From Modestobacter sp. Leaf380 (GTDB taxonomy: Bacteria; Actinomycetota; Actinomycetes; Mycobacteriales; Geodermatophilaceae), in contig NZ_LMQC01000012.1 in NCBI RefSeq assembly GCF_001424485.1, positions 147,012 through 211,011 on the forward strand: a stretch of DNA of 64,000 nt, given 5' to 3'. A model generated the notes under the pieces. That model saw nothing but the letters and a program-made list of their open reading frames with translations. It did no database searches and was not told where the DNA came from. The position numbers and the translations under genes are program-made. Positions 47,404 through 56,108 of this stretch are shown here, piece by piece; position 1 is the stretch's first letter, and each line of letters starts with the position of its first letter.

Positions 47404-48294
47404 TCAGCGGAGGTAGTCCACCAGGGACGTCTGCAGGGTCTTCGCCGAGGCCGACAGGGCGGCCTGGTAGCCGTACTCCCGCATCGCCAACTCGGTGTAG
47501 GTCTTGGCCTGGTCGATGTTCATGACAGAGGAGAGCTGCCCGGACAGGTCGAGCTCGGTCTCGGCGTTCAGGACCACGACGGTGTCGAGCCGGGCGGCCC
47601 GGACACCGACGACCGTGCGAGCGTCCGACAGTCGGGTCAGGGCCTGGTCCAGCTGCGCCAGTCTGGCCGACAGCGCGCCAGGGTCGGTGCGCAGGTCCGA
47701 GGCGATGTCCGCCACCAGGTCGAACACGTTGGCGCCGTCGGGACCGAGGGCCGAGGTCCCGGTCACCCCGGTCTGGACCACCTCGGTCGGGGAGACCCGG
47801 ACCTCGGGGACGTCCAGGCGGCCTCCGAAGGTGACCACGCCACCGGCGCCCGCGGTGAAGGCCTGAGAGCCCGACGTGGTGCCACCGAAGACCGGCCGCC
47901 CCCCCACCTGGCGGTTGGCCATGGCCAGGATCCCCTGCCCCAGGGAGTCGACCTCGAGAGCGAGGGCCTCGAAGCCCGACGCGGTCAGCGACCCGGTGTT
48001 GGCACCCTGCACGACCCGGTCGCGGACCATGCTCAGCTGGTCGTGCATGGCGTCCAGAGCGGCGTCCGCGCTGGACAGCGTGGTCTTGGCCAGGCTGGCG
48101 TTCGCGGCGTAGCGGCCGTTGAGCGCGAGGTCTCCCTGGGTGCGCATCGCGGTCGCGGTGCCCGACGGGGAGTCCGAGGGCCGGTTCAGGGCCACCCCCG
48201 AGGTGGCCTGCTGCTGCAGCTTCGCCACGGCCACGAGGTTGGCGTTGATGCCGCGCAGGTTGCTGTCTGCGATGGAGCGGTGTGTCATGCGCAC
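47404..48294 (-). CDS. flgL: Flagellar hook-associated protein 3 (FlgL)
   Basis: A 296-aa flagellin-like junction protein. The N-terminus (MTHRSIADSNLRGINANLVA, then LNRPSDSPSGTATAMRTQGD) and the C-terminus (KTYTELAMREYGYQAALSAS) are the conserved D0/D1 coiled-coil parts. It joins the hook to the filament with FlgK. A GTG at 48294 or an ATG at 48288 could be the start. It is 4 bp downstream of flgK. Confidence 0.93.
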   Translation of the reverse strand: MRMTHRSIADSNLRGINANLVAVAKLQQQATSGVALNRPSDSPSGTATAMRTQGDLALNGRYAANASLAKTTLSSADAALDAMHDQLSMVRDRVVQGANTGSLTASGFEALALEVDSLGQGILAMANRQVGGRPVFGGTTSGSQAFTAGAGGVVTFGGRLDVPEVRVSPTEVVQTGVTGTSALGPDGANVFDLVADIASDLRTDPGALSARLAQLDQALTRLSDARTVVGVRAARLDTVVVLNAETELDLSGQLSSVMNIDQAKTYTELAMREYGYQAALSASAKTLQTSLVDYLR

Positions 48295-48298
48295 GGGG

Positions 48299-49693
48299 TC
48301 ACCTACCGACCAATCCGGTTCTGTTGATCAGGACGTCGAGCATCTCGTCGATCGCGGTGACGAGTCGTGCGGCCGCAGCGTAGGACTGCTTGAAGACCAT
48401 CAGGTTGGTCATCTCCTCGTCCAGGTTCACGCCACTGACCGAGGCGCGGGCCAGGTCGACCTGAGCCGCCACGGCGGAGGCCGAGGCCACCGCCCGGGTC
48501 GCACTGCCGGCCTCGACACCGAGCCGGGTGACGGCACCGCGGTAGAGGGTCTCGGCACTGCCGGGGGCCTGCCCGAGCACGGAGAGGCGGTCGGCCAACC
48601 GGCCGTCGGAGGAGGCGTCCGCACCGACCGGGCCGGCAGCGGCAGCGGCGATCCGGGCCGGGTCGGTGAGCGCGACGGTCAGCGTGGCGGCCGTGGTGCC
48701 GGTGAACATCGGTCCCCCGGCCCCGCCGGTCTGGTCGAAACCGGTGCTCAGCGCCGTGTTCACGGTGCTCGCCAGCTGGGCGGCCACCCCGTCCAGCGCG
48801 GTGCGGTAGGACGGGAGCACCTCGTTCATGACCTTGATCTGCCCACCGACGCTGCCCCCGGGCGACAACGGCGGACCGCCGTTCCCCAGCGTGAGCACGA
48901 CCGGCGTGGCCGGCACGGCACCCAAGGAGACGCCACCACCCAGGGTCACCGTGCTGGCCCCGTTGCCGGTCACGACCGCGGTGCTGCCCACGACGACGTT
49001 GACCGTGCCGTCGGGACCGTCGACGGTCGATGCGCCGATGGTGGCGGCCAGCTTGGTGACCAGCAGGTCGCGCTGGTCCAACAGGTCGTTGGTGTTCAGG
49101 TTCTGGACGGTGGCCGTGCGGATGGCGTCGTTGAGCTCGGCGACCTCGCGCAGGGAGGCGTTGACCTCGGTGAGCACGTCCACCGTTCCGCCCCGGGTGT
49201 TGGACCACTGCTTGTCAACCGAAGCGGCGAGCCCGTTGAGGCTCGAGGCCAGCGACCGGTTGGAGGCCAGCACCGCCTCGCGGGCCGCGGAGTCCTTCGG
49301 GGTCGCCGACAGCTGGCTCCACGCCGAGGAGGTGGCGGTGAGCAGGCTCTGCACACCGGTCTTGCTGGGCTCCCCGAAAGAGGTCTCCAGCTGGTCGAAC
49401 GCGGTGTCGACGGCCGTGGTGGAGGCCACCGTGCCGCGCTCGGCCAGGCCGCGACGCTCCAGGAAGGCGTCCCGGATCCGGGAGACGGTCTCGCTGTTGA
49501 CGCCGTCCCCGAGGTTGTCGGACTGGGAGTAGAAGGTGTAGGTCTGCGCGGTGTTGCCGGCGCGCAGCTCCAGGCGCTGACGGGTGTAGCCCTCGGTGTT
49601 GACGTTGGCGATGTTCTGACCGGTCACCTCCAGCGCCCGCTGGTTGGCGGTGAGCGCGCTGTTGGCCAGGTTGAGGGCGGAGAAGCCGCTCAC
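48299..49693 (-). CDS. flgK: Flagellar hook-associated protein 1 (FlgK)
   Basis: A 464-aa hook-filament junction protein. The rod/hook motif ALEVTGQNIANVNTEGYTRQ is at the N-terminus, and the C-terminal NLDEEMTNLMVFKQSYAAAA is conserved in FlgK. The middle is Ala/Thr/Gly-rich. The GTG start overlaps the flgN stop by 4 bp. Confidence 0.95.
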   Translation of the reverse strand: MSGFSALNLANSALTANQRALEVTGQNIANVNTEGYTRQRLELRAGNTAQTYTFYSQSDNLGDGVNSETVSRIRDAFLERRGLAERGTVASTTAVDTAFDQLETSFGEPSKTGVQSLLTATSSAWSQLSATPKDSAAREAVLASNRSLASSLNGLAASVDKQWSNTRGGTVDVLTEVNASLREVAELNDAIRTATVQNLNTNDLLDQRDLLVTKLAATIGASTVDGPDGTVNVVVGSTAVVTGNGASTVTLGGGVSLGAVPATPVVLTLGNGGPPLSPGGSVGGQIKVMNEVLPSYRTALDGVAAQLASTVNTALSTGFDQTGGAGGPMFTGTTAATLTVALTDPARIAAAAAGPVGADASSDGRLADRLSVLGQAPGSAETLYRGAVTRLGVEAGSATRAVASASAVAAQVDLARASVSGVNLDEEMTNLMVFKQSYAAAARLVTAIDEMLDVLINRTGLVGR

Positions 49694-50175
49694 ATCGCAC
49701 CGTCCAGGGTGACCGAGCGGTGCGAGCGGCCCGCGGTGCGGCCGGCGGCGGTGTAGGTCTTGGCCTCGTCCGGGCGGACGCTGAGCAGCGCCTCGTCGAT
49801 GGCGGCCAGGCCGCTGGTGATCAGCTCACGGTTGGCGTCGGACAGCCCGCGCAGCTCGGTGACCAGACCCAGCAGGGTCTCGTGGTGACCGACGAGCAGG
49901 TCGTTCCACGGGGCGGCGGCGTGCTCGGCGATGGTCCGCAGCGAGGGGTTGGGCTCCAGGCCCAGGTTCGTGGCGATCACCTCGGTGACGGCGCCGCGCT
50001 CCACCTCGAGGGTGCGCATCTGGTCCAGGACGACCTCGATCTCGTGGGCGATCCTGGGCAGCCAGCGGTTCTTGCCGCTGATGATCAGGTACTGCTTCTC
50101 CTCGGCCTTGAAGAGCAGCAGGTCCAGGAGTTCCTGCTCACGCCAGAGCAGGGTCGACAGGTGCTGGTAGTCCAC
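49690..50175 (-). CDS. flgN: FlgN-type export chaperone
   Basis: A 161-aa helical protein of the FlgN family (LSTLLWREQELLDLLLFKAE then GLSDANRELITSGLAAID). It binds FlgK and FlgL and delivers them to the flagellar export gate, which fits its overlap with flgK. The GTG start at 50175 is preceded by GAGGAG. It heads the leftward unit, divergent from fliA. Confidence 0.85.
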   Translation of the reverse strand: MDYQHLSTLLWREQELLDLLLFKAEEKQYLIISGKNRWLPRIAHEIEVVLDQMRTLEVERGAVTEVIATNLGLEPNPSLRTIAEHAAAPWNDLLVGHHETLLGLVTELRGLSDANRELITSGLAAIDEALLSVRPDEAKTYTAAGRTAGRSHRSVTLDGAM

Positions 50176-50233
50176 CGCTGGCTCCTCTCGTCGTCCGATC
50201 GCGGTGCACGACGTGCACCCGGGTCTGGCTGTG

Positions 50234-50260
50234 TCTTCGGCATCCCGGACAGGCGCTCAA
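50234..50260 (-). promoter_or_regulatory. Sigma-28-like promoter for flgN-flgK-flgL
   Basis: On the minus strand TTGAGCGC (50260-50253), 11 nt, then GCCGAAGA (50241-50234). Its -35 overlaps the -35 of the divergent fliA promoter, so RNA polymerase could occupy only one at a time. Confidence 0.4.
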
Positions 50261-50284
50261 GTCGAAGGGGGAAGTTGCCGAGGA
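50257..50284 (+). promoter_or_regulatory. Sigma-28-like promoter for fliA
   Basis: TCAAGTCG (50257-50264), 12 nt, then GCCGAGGA (50277-50284), 41 bp before the fliA GTG. If correct, the sigma factor activates its own gene. Confidence 0.5.
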
Positions 50285-50324
50285 AGGGTCAGGTGTGACT
50301 CGTGGGACGCCGAGATAGGACTTC

Positions 50325-51242
50325 GTGAACCCCCCTCGCCCGTCGCCTCCCCAGGCGGGTGCCCCGGCTGCTCCGGTCCGTGACCGTCGGAGCGTCGACG
50401 CCCTCGTCACCGAGCACCTGGCCCTGGCCCAGTACGCGGTCAACGCGGTGGCAGCCCGGATCTCGCTGCCCAGCCACGTCAGCCGCGAGGACCTGTCCTC
50501 CTGCGCCCAGGTGGCCCTGGTGGAGGTCGCGCGCCGCTTCGACGCGACCGCCGGCGCCTCGTTCGCCACCTACGCCCTGCCGCGACTGCAGGGTGCGGTG
50601 CTCGACGAGCTCCGGTCCGGGGACTGGGCCAGCCGTTCGGTGCGGGCCGCCGCCCGTCGCTCCGACGCCGCGGCCGACGTGCTGGCCGCCCGGCTGGGCC
50701 GGCCGCCGACCCGGGCCGAGCTCGCCGCCGAGCTCGGCGTGCCGGTGGCGGAGCTGTCCTCCCTGCAGGTGGACGTGCACCGCGCGGTGATGGTGAGCAT
50801 CGACGCAGAGTCCGGTGACGACGGCGGCACCTTCGACCTGCCCTCGGCCGCCGACTCCCCCGAGAAGGCGGTGGTCAAGAACGAGCGCGCCCGCCACCTG
50901 CACACCGCCATGGCTGCGCTGCCCGACCGGCTCGGCGAGGTCGTCGAGCGCAGTTTCTTCGGTGACGAATCACTGACCGACATCGCGGCCGACCTCGGGG
51001 TGACGCTCTCCCGGGTCTCCCAGATGCGGGCCCGGGCCCTGACCCTGCTGCACGCCGCGATGAGCGAGGTGTGGGACGAGCGCCCGGTGGCCGCCGAAGG
51101 CGGCGTCCGGGCCCGCAACCAGCAGGCCACCTACGTGGAGCAGGTCGCCACCCGCAGCCGCCCCCGGGCCTCGCGGGCCCTGTGGCCGCCACCGCCCCGC
51201 TCGGCCGCACAGGTCCGCGCGGCCTTCACCCAGCCGGCCTGA
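50325..51242 (+). CDS. fliA: Flagellar sigma factor FliA (sigma-28/WhiG type)
   Basis: A 305-aa sigma-70-family factor with region 2 (LSSCAQVALVEVARRFDATA, FATYALPRLQGAVLDELRSG), region 3 (RLGRPPTRAELAAELGVPVA) and region 4 (LTDIAADLGVTLSRVSQMRA). The FliA/WhiG group recognises TAAA- and GCCGATAA-type boxes, and such boxes lie before several flagellar units here. A Pro/Arg-rich tail of about 45 residues follows region 4. It starts with GTG. Confidence 0.92.
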   Translation: MNPPRPSPPQAGAPAAPVRDRRSVDALVTEHLALAQYAVNAVAARISLPSHVSREDLSSCAQVALVEVARRFDATAGASFATYALPRLQGAVLDELRSGDWASRSVRAAARRSDAAADVLAARLGRPPTRAELAAELGVPVAELSSLQVDVHRAVMVSIDAESGDDGGTFDLPSAADSPEKAVVKNERARHLHTAMAALPDRLGEVVERSFFGDESLTDIAADLGVTLSRVSQMRARALTLLHAAMSEVWDERPVAAEGGVRARNQQATYVEQVATRSRPRASRALWPPPPRSAAQVRAAFTQPA

Positions 51243-51283
51243 CCCCCCTCTCGGGGGATCTCGAAGATCCTCCGCGGTTTGAC

Positions 51284-51311
51284 TCAAGAAGTCGGCCCCA
51301 CCAGCCGTTAT
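51284..51311 (+). promoter_or_regulatory. Sigma-28-like promoter for fliC
   Basis: TCAAGAAG (51284-51291), 12 nt, then GCCGTTAT (51304-51311). This gives a leader of about 65 nt before the flagellin start, which is preceded by a strong AGGAGG. Confidence 0.6.
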
Positions 51312-51381
51312 CAGCTCTGCAACCCCCGCAGCACGGATGCAGCGGGAACCACCAGCACAGCCTTTATCCAGGAGGATCACC

Positions 51382-52647
51382 ATGGGCATGCGCATCAACA
51401 CCAACACCGCCGCGATGAACGCCTACCGCAACCTGTCGGTCAACGACTCGGCGATGAACAAGTCGCTGGAGAAGCTGTCCTCGGGCTTCCGCATCAACCG
51501 CGCTGCGGACGACGCGGCCGGTCTGGCCATCTCGGAGGGCATGAAGTCCCAGATCGGTGGCCTCAAGGTCGCCGTCCGGAACGTGCAGGACGGCATCTCG
51601 GTCGTGCAGACCGCTGAAGGCGCGCTCACCGAGACCACGAGCATCCTCCAGCGCATGCGTGACCTGTCGGTGCAGGCCAGCAACGACGGTGGGCTCTCCA
51701 CCGACGCCAAGAAGAACATCCAGTCCGAGATCGGCCAGCTCAACTCCGAGCTGAACCGCATCGCTGCCTCGACGACCTTCAACGGCAAGAAGCTGCTGGA
51801 CGGCTCCTACACCGGCACCTTCCAGGTGGGCGCCAACGCCAACGAGACCATCAGCGTCGGCGTCGGTACCGCGATGAACAGCACGGGCCTGGGTGTCGAC
51901 GGCGTCGACGTCACCGGTGTCGGCTCGTTCAACGCCAACGCGGCCAGCGGCGTCGCCAGCACCGTCTTCACCACGAACGCCACCTCGGCGGCCGCGGCGA
52001 CGGTCAAGTTCACCTCGTCCGCTGCCACGAACTCCTCCTTCGTCCAGGGCGCCTCGGCCACCGACGCCCAGGCCGTCGCGGAGTTCGAGCGGCTCGACGG
52101 CACCATCTCCTACGGTGGCAAGTCCTTCAGCCTGGGCACCGTCGACTACTCCGGCGCTGCTGCCGGTGGAGCCGATGGCGTCACCACCGCCGGCGAGGCG
52201 CTCACCGCGCTGAACAAGGCCGCCGTCGCTGCGCTGGGTCTGACCTCCGGGTCCACGCCCTTCGCCTCGGCCACCAACCAGCTGACCTTCACCGCCCCCG
52301 CGGCGGCGACGTCCGGCTCGGCCAAGGCCATCAGCGACGCGACCCCGACCTTCGCGTCGGCGTCGGGTGCCGACTCGGCGATCGCCAAGCTCGACCTGGC
52401 GATCCAGAAGGTGTCCTCCACGCGGGCCGACCTCGGTGCGCTGCAGAACCGGTTCGAGCACACCACGGCCAACCTGAACGTGGCCGTGGAGAACCTGACC
52501 GCCAGCAACTCGCGCATCGTCGACGTCGACATGGCGTCGGAGATGACCGAGTTCAGCAAGAACCAGATCCTGGTCCAGGCCGGCACCGCGATGCTGGCCC
52601 AGGCGAACCAGTCCTCGCAGGGTGTCCTGCGTCTGCTGCAGGGCTGA
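51382..52647 (+). CDS. fliC: Flagellin
   Basis: A 421-aa filament subunit. The N-terminal D0/D1 region (MRINTNTAAMNAYRNLSVND, SSGFRINRAADDAAGLAISE) and the C-terminal D1/D0 region (ASEMTEFSKNQILVQAGTAM, LAQANQSSQGVLRLLQG) are well conserved. The central 175-320 part is Ala/Ser/Thr-rich and variable. The ATG at 51382 (MGMRIN) has AGGAGG 6-7 nt upstream. Only one flagellin gene is present in the window. Followed by a long hairpin terminator. Confidence 0.97.
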   Translation: MGMRINTNTAAMNAYRNLSVNDSAMNKSLEKLSSGFRINRAADDAAGLAISEGMKSQIGGLKVAVRNVQDGISVVQTAEGALTETTSILQRMRDLSVQASNDGGLSTDAKKNIQSEIGQLNSELNRIAASTTFNGKKLLDGSYTGTFQVGANANETISVGVGTAMNSTGLGVDGVDVTGVGSFNANAASGVASTVFTTNATSAAAATVKFTSSAATNSSFVQGASATDAQAVAEFERLDGTISYGGKSFSLGTVDYSGAAAGGADGVTTAGEALTALNKAAVAALGLTSGSTPFASATNQLTFTAPAAATSGSAKAISDATPTFASASGADSAIAKLDLAIQKVSSTRADLGALQNRFEHTTANLNVAVENLTASNSRIVDVDMASEMTEFSKNQILVQAGTAMLAQANQSSQGVLRLLQG

Positions 52648-52685
52648 CCCGACGCGGGAGAGACACCCGCAGCACAGCACTCCCG

Positions 52686-52717
52686 GTGAGGGGGCGGCCA
52701 TCCGGCCGCCCCCTCAC
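52686..52717 (+). terminator. Terminator after fliC
   Basis: A perfect 14-bp inverted repeat (52686-52699 with 52704-52717) with a 4-nt loop, 38 bp after the flagellin stop. The flanking CAGCA/TGCTG can extend pairing. Confidence 0.85.
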
Positions 52718-52762
52718 TGCTGTCGTCCTCCTCCCCCGGAGGGGGTGGTCACCCCACTCGGC

Positions 52763-52789
52763 TCAACTCCCGCCCGGGGCAGCCGATCA
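52763..52789 (+). promoter_or_regulatory. Sigma-28-like promoter for fliD
   Basis: TCAACTCC (52763-52770), 11 nt, then GCCGATCA (52782-52789). This is one of the two best -10 matches to the flagellar consensus in the window. Confidence 0.6.
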
Positions 52790-52839
52790 CAGGAGGGCAC
52801 ACCCGACACACCCACCGGCACGGAGGAGGACACGACGAG

Positions 52840-54246
52840 ATGGTGACCCTGGGAGTCGACGGTCTGGTCTCCGGGCTGGAGACGTCGTCGATCATCACGA
52901 ACATCATGAAGGTCGAGGCACAGCCGCAGGCTCTGCTGAAGACCCAGCTGTCGGCCACGCAGGCCAAGGCCGCCGCGTACCGCGCGGTCAACACCCGCTT
53001 CGACGCGATCCGCACGGCCGCCGAGGCGCTCACCAGCACCAGCCTCGCGGCCGCCCGGACGGCGACCAGCTCGAGCAGCTCGGTGACCGCCAGCGCCACG
53101 CCGGCCGCCGTCCCCGGGTCCAGCGTCAGCTTCCGGGTGGAGCAGCTGGCCACCAGCAAGCAGGTCACCAGTGACGTGAAGTGGACCTCGGCGACCGCGC
53201 CCGTGCGCGAGCAGAGCAAGCCCGCCTGGCCGATCACGGTGCTCGACAGCGCCGGGCTCACCGTGGGCACCATCGACCTGCCGGCCGGCGCGACCCTCGC
53301 CGACGCGGTCTCGGCCATCAACGCCAGCGGCTACGGCGTGCACGCCGCGATCCTCCAGCTCGGGCCCGACGAGTTCCGGCTCCAGCTGACCAGCGACGCC
53401 ACCGGCCAGAGCGGCGCCCGTCGCCTCCAGAGCAGTGACGAGACCGCCGACACGGCCGAGACCGGCTTTCTGCTCAGCCGAGCCGGCCAGGACGCGAAGC
53501 TGTCCCTCGAGGGCGCTGGCGGGCTCGTCGTCACGTCGTCGTCCAACACCTTCTCCGACGTGCTGACCGGCCTGTCCATCACCGTCAGCAAGGCCGACCC
53601 CACCGCCGACGCCACCACCGTGCGGATCGGTGCCGACACCTCCGCCATCACGACCAAGGTCAAGGCGCTCGTCGACGCGGCCAACGGGGCGCTGGGCGTC
53701 ATCAAGGGCTTCACGGTGTCCACGGCGGGGGCCGCGACCGCCACCCTCCAGGGCGACCGGGCCCTGGTGCAGTTGTCGGACTCCCTGCTGTCCGCCGTCT
53801 CCACCGCCATCGGGGGCAAGAGCGCGGCCTCCATCGGCCTGCAGCTCAACCGCGACGGCACGATCGCCTTCGACAGCGCCGTCCTCACCGCGAAGCTGGC
53901 CAGCGATCCCGCCGGGGTCGCGAAGCTGCTCAGCGGCAGCGCCGAGAGCACCACCGCCGGGGTCACGACCCCCGCCGTCACCGGCATCGCCGGCAAGCTG
54001 GCCGCCCTCGCCAGGACCGCGAGCGACTCATCCACCGGCACGCTGGTCGCGCTGGCCAAGGGGCGCGAGACCCTGGCCGACACCATCAAGGACCGGATCG
54101 ACGGCTTCGAGATCCGGCTGGCCGCCCGCCAGGAGACGTTGACCAAGCAGTTCACGGCCCTCGAGCAGGCGTTGAGCCGGATCAAGAACCAGTCGACGTG
54201 GCTGACGTCGCAGGTCAACCAGCTCTACAACCCCAACGCATCGTGA
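52840..54246 (+). CDS. fliD: Flagellar filament cap protein FliD
   Basis: A 468-aa cap protein (HAP2) that promotes flagellin assembly. The N-terminal LGVDGLVSGLETSSIITNIM (FliD_N) is followed by a D2-D3 region and a C-terminal FliD_C with a coiled coil ending KNQSTWLTSQVNQLYNPN. It starts with ATG after GGAGGAGG and is followed by fliS after 34 bp. Confidence 0.94.
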   Translation: MVTLGVDGLVSGLETSSIITNIMKVEAQPQALLKTQLSATQAKAAAYRAVNTRFDAIRTAAEALTSTSLAAARTATSSSSSVTASATPAAVPGSSVSFRVEQLATSKQVTSDVKWTSATAPVREQSKPAWPITVLDSAGLTVGTIDLPAGATLADAVSAINASGYGVHAAILQLGPDEFRLQLTSDATGQSGARRLQSSDETADTAETGFLLSRAGQDAKLSLEGAGGLVVTSSSNTFSDVLTGLSITVSKADPTADATTVRIGADTSAITTKVKALVDAANGALGVIKGFTVSTAGAATATLQGDRALVQLSDSLLSAVSTAIGGKSAASIGLQLNRDGTIAFDSAVLTAKLASDPAGVAKLLSGSAESTTAGVTTPAVTGIAGKLAALARTASDSSTGTLVALAKGRETLADTIKDRIDGFEIRLAARQETLTKQFTALEQALSRIKNQSTWLTSQVNQLYNPNAS

Positions 54247-54280
54247 CCACCACCGCCCCCGAAGCCCAGGAGTCCTCCCG

Positions 54281-54664
54281 ATGACCGCCGCCCTCCGTGC
54301 CCGGTACGTGAACGAGTCGGTCGCCACCGCGTCCCCGCAGCGCCTGCTGGTCATGCTGTACGACCGCCTCGCACTGGACCTGGAGCGGGCCCAGGCCTCA
54401 CTGTCGGCCGGCGACCGGCCCGGCGCGAGCGCTCTGCTCATGCACGCCCAGGACATCGTCCTGGAGCTGCACAGCACGCTCAACGTCGAGGACTGGGACG
54501 GCGGCCCGGCCCTGTCCTCCCTCTACAACTGGGTCTACGGCGAGCTGGTGCTGGCCAACGTCAAGGGCGACGCCCGCCGGGTGGCCGACTGCCGCACCGT
54601 CGTCGAGCCCCTCCGGGACGCGTGGGTCGCTGCCGCCGCCAGCCTCGCCGCAGACCCGGTGTGA
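54281..54664 (+). CDS. fliS: Flagellin export chaperone FliS
   Basis: A 127-aa helical chaperone preventing premature flagellin polymerisation. The family features RARYVNESVATASPQRLLVM and LYDRLALDLERAQASL are clear, as is LNWVYGELV-like YNWVYGELVLANV. Overlaps the next gene by 4 bp (GTGTGA arrangement). Confidence 0.93.
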   Translation: MTAALRARYVNESVATASPQRLLVMLYDRLALDLERAQASLSAGDRPGASALLMHAQDIVLELHSTLNVEDWDGGPALSSLYNWVYGELVLANVKGDARRVADCRTVVEPLRDAWVAAAASLAADPV

Positions 54665-55080
54665 GCCTGCCCGGCCTGCGGGCCATCAGCTCCACCGAGT
54701 ACCGCGCCGCCCCGGCCACCCGCGCCGAGGACGGCGGCCAGGGCCGGCGCCAGTCCGACCGCCCGGCGCAGTCCTGGGCCGAGGCCCTGGACGGCATCGA
54801 GGCCGACACCCACGCCGCCGAGCGCACCCTGGCCGGCGCCACCCCCGACGAGATCGCCGCCTGGGGACGCCGGTCCACCGACTGGGTGCCGCCCTCGGGC
54901 CTGGGCCCGCTGCCGGCTGACCTGCGCGAGCGGGCCGCCCGGCTGCTGCAGCACCAGCTCGCCGTCGCCGAGGCCCTCGTGGAGGGCATCACCCAGTCCC
55001 GCCGCCAGCGCGACGTCGCCGCCCGGATGTCCCAGAACCCGACCCGCCCGGTGTCCTCGTTCATCGACCGCCCGGTTTGA
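54661..55080 (+). CDS. Putative FliT-like flagellar protein (unassigned family)
   Basis: A 139-aa protein encoded directly after fliS with a 4-bp overlap. This is the place where fliT (FliD chaperone) sits in many flagellar operons. It has a disordered Arg/Gln-rich N-terminus and two predicted helical blocks (WAEALDGIEADTHAAERTLA; ERAARLLQHQLAVAEALVEG). I see no firm FliT signature, so the role is inferred from position only. A 17-bp hairpin 40 bp later ends the unit. Confidence 0.55.
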   Translation: MSLPGLRAISSTEYRAAPATRAEDGGQGRRQSDRPAQSWAEALDGIEADTHAAERTLAGATPDEIAAWGRRSTDWVPPSGLGPLPADLRERAARLLQHQLAVAEALVEGITQSRRQRDVAARMSQNPTRPVSSFIDRPV

Positions 55081-55119
55081 GCGCCGGCACCGTCCCAGCG
55101 CCCCACCAGCACGGACCCA

Positions 55120-55156
55120 CCGAGAGGGGGGAGGCCACCGGCCTCCCCCCTCTCGG
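55120..55156 (+). terminator. Terminator after fliD-fliS unit
   Basis: A perfect 17-bp inverted repeat (55120-55136 with 55140-55156) around a 3-nt loop. Very stable, no U-run. Confidence 0.85.
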
Positions 55157-55263
55157 CGTCCCACCCCCCGCGCCCCGGCCGCCCCGTCGGGGGTCAGGAG
55201 CCCCGGCGGGCCCGTCGGCCCCCTTCGACCCACGAGTCACACGGGTCAGATCGGCCCCGGTGG

Positions 55264-55291
55264 TCACGTCCCGGTCAGGCACTGCCGATGA
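55264..55291 (+). promoter_or_regulatory. Sigma-28-like promoter for the flgB operon
   Basis: TCACGTCC (55264-55271), 12 nt, then GCCGATGA (55284-55291), 63 bp before the flgB start. The 273 bp between the FliT-like gene and flgB otherwise hold only the terminator. Confidence 0.55.
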
Positions 55292-55353
55292 ACGACTCGC
55301 ACGAGGAAAGGCCCCTTCCCCGGGGCCTCCCGCGGACCAGTCGGAGGCAAGAG

Positions 55354-55701
55354 ATGATCGCGGACGCCACCATGACGTCGCTGCACGCAGCGTTGTCAGG
55401 CCTCTCCCAGCGGCAGCGCGTCAGCGCCGACAACATCGCCAACATCAACACCCCGGGCTACCTGGCCGGGCGCACCGACTTCGAGTCGACGCTGCGCCGC
55501 CAGGTCGAGGACGGCGACACCCCCACCGTGGGCGCCGGCACGACGTCCCGCTCGCTGGCCGCCACGCGCACCGACGGCAACAACGTCGACCTGGACTCCG
55601 AGACCGTCATCGCCACCGAGACCGGCCTGCGCTACCAGCTGGCGCTGTCGGCCCTCAACGGCAAGTACGACCTCCTGCGCAGCGCCCTCCGGACGCAGTG
55701 A
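55354..55701 (+). CDS. flgB: Flagellar basal-body rod protein FlgB
   Basis: A 115-aa proximal rod protein with the rod signature VSADNIANINTPGYLAGRTD and a conserved C-terminus (TGLRYQLALSALNGKYDLLR). The ATG at 55354 has GGAGG 6-7 nt upstream; an earlier in-frame ATG lies within the promoter -10 box and is rejected. TGATG overlap with flgC. Confidence 0.93.
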   Translation: MIADATMTSLHAALSGLSQRQRVSADNIANINTPGYLAGRTDFESTLRRQVEDGDTPTVGAGTTSRSLAATRTDGNNVDLDSETVIATETGLRYQLALSALNGKYDLLRSALRTQ

Positions 55702-56108
55702 TGGCCGTCTTCGACTCCATCGCGATCTCGGGCTCCGGGATGACGCTGCACCGCAAGTACCTCGACGCGGTCTCGGACAACATCGCCAACATCAACACCG
55801 CGGCAGCCCCGGACCAGGAGGCCTTCAAGGAGCGCTTCATCGTCGCCCAGGCCGTGGACTACGGCTCGGGCACCGGCGGCGTCCGGGTCGCCGGCGCCGC
55901 GTTCGGCAGCGCCGAGGGCAAGCTCGTCTACTCCCCCGACAACCCGCTGGCCGACGACGAGGGCTACGTGCGGATGCCCGACATCGACCTCGGCACCCAG
56001 ATGACCAACCTGCTCATCGCGCAGCGTGGCTACCAGGCCAACATCAGCGCGATCTCGCGGGCCACCGACGCCTACCAGGCGGCTCTCCAGCTCGGGAAGA
56101 ACCTGTGA
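55701..56108 (+). CDS. flgC: Flagellar basal-body rod protein FlgC
   Basis: A 135-aa rod protein with KYLDAVSDNIANINT, where the usual PGY is replaced by AAA, and the C-terminal MTNLLIAQRGYQANISAISR. Expected length. Overlaps flgB by one base and fliE by 4 bp. Confidence 0.94.
   Translation: MAVFDSIAISGSGMTLHRKYLDAVSDNIANINTAAAPDQEAFKERFIVAQAVDYGSGTGGVRVAGAAFGSAEGKLVYSPDNPLADDEGYVRMPDIDLGTQMTNLLIAQRGYQANISAISRATDAYQAALQLGKNL

Noticed and set aside
51243-51275. Terminator between fliA and fliC
   Set aside because: Only short CCCCC/GGGGG and GATCT/AGATC pairings are present with no stable stem. Evidence is too weak to annotate.
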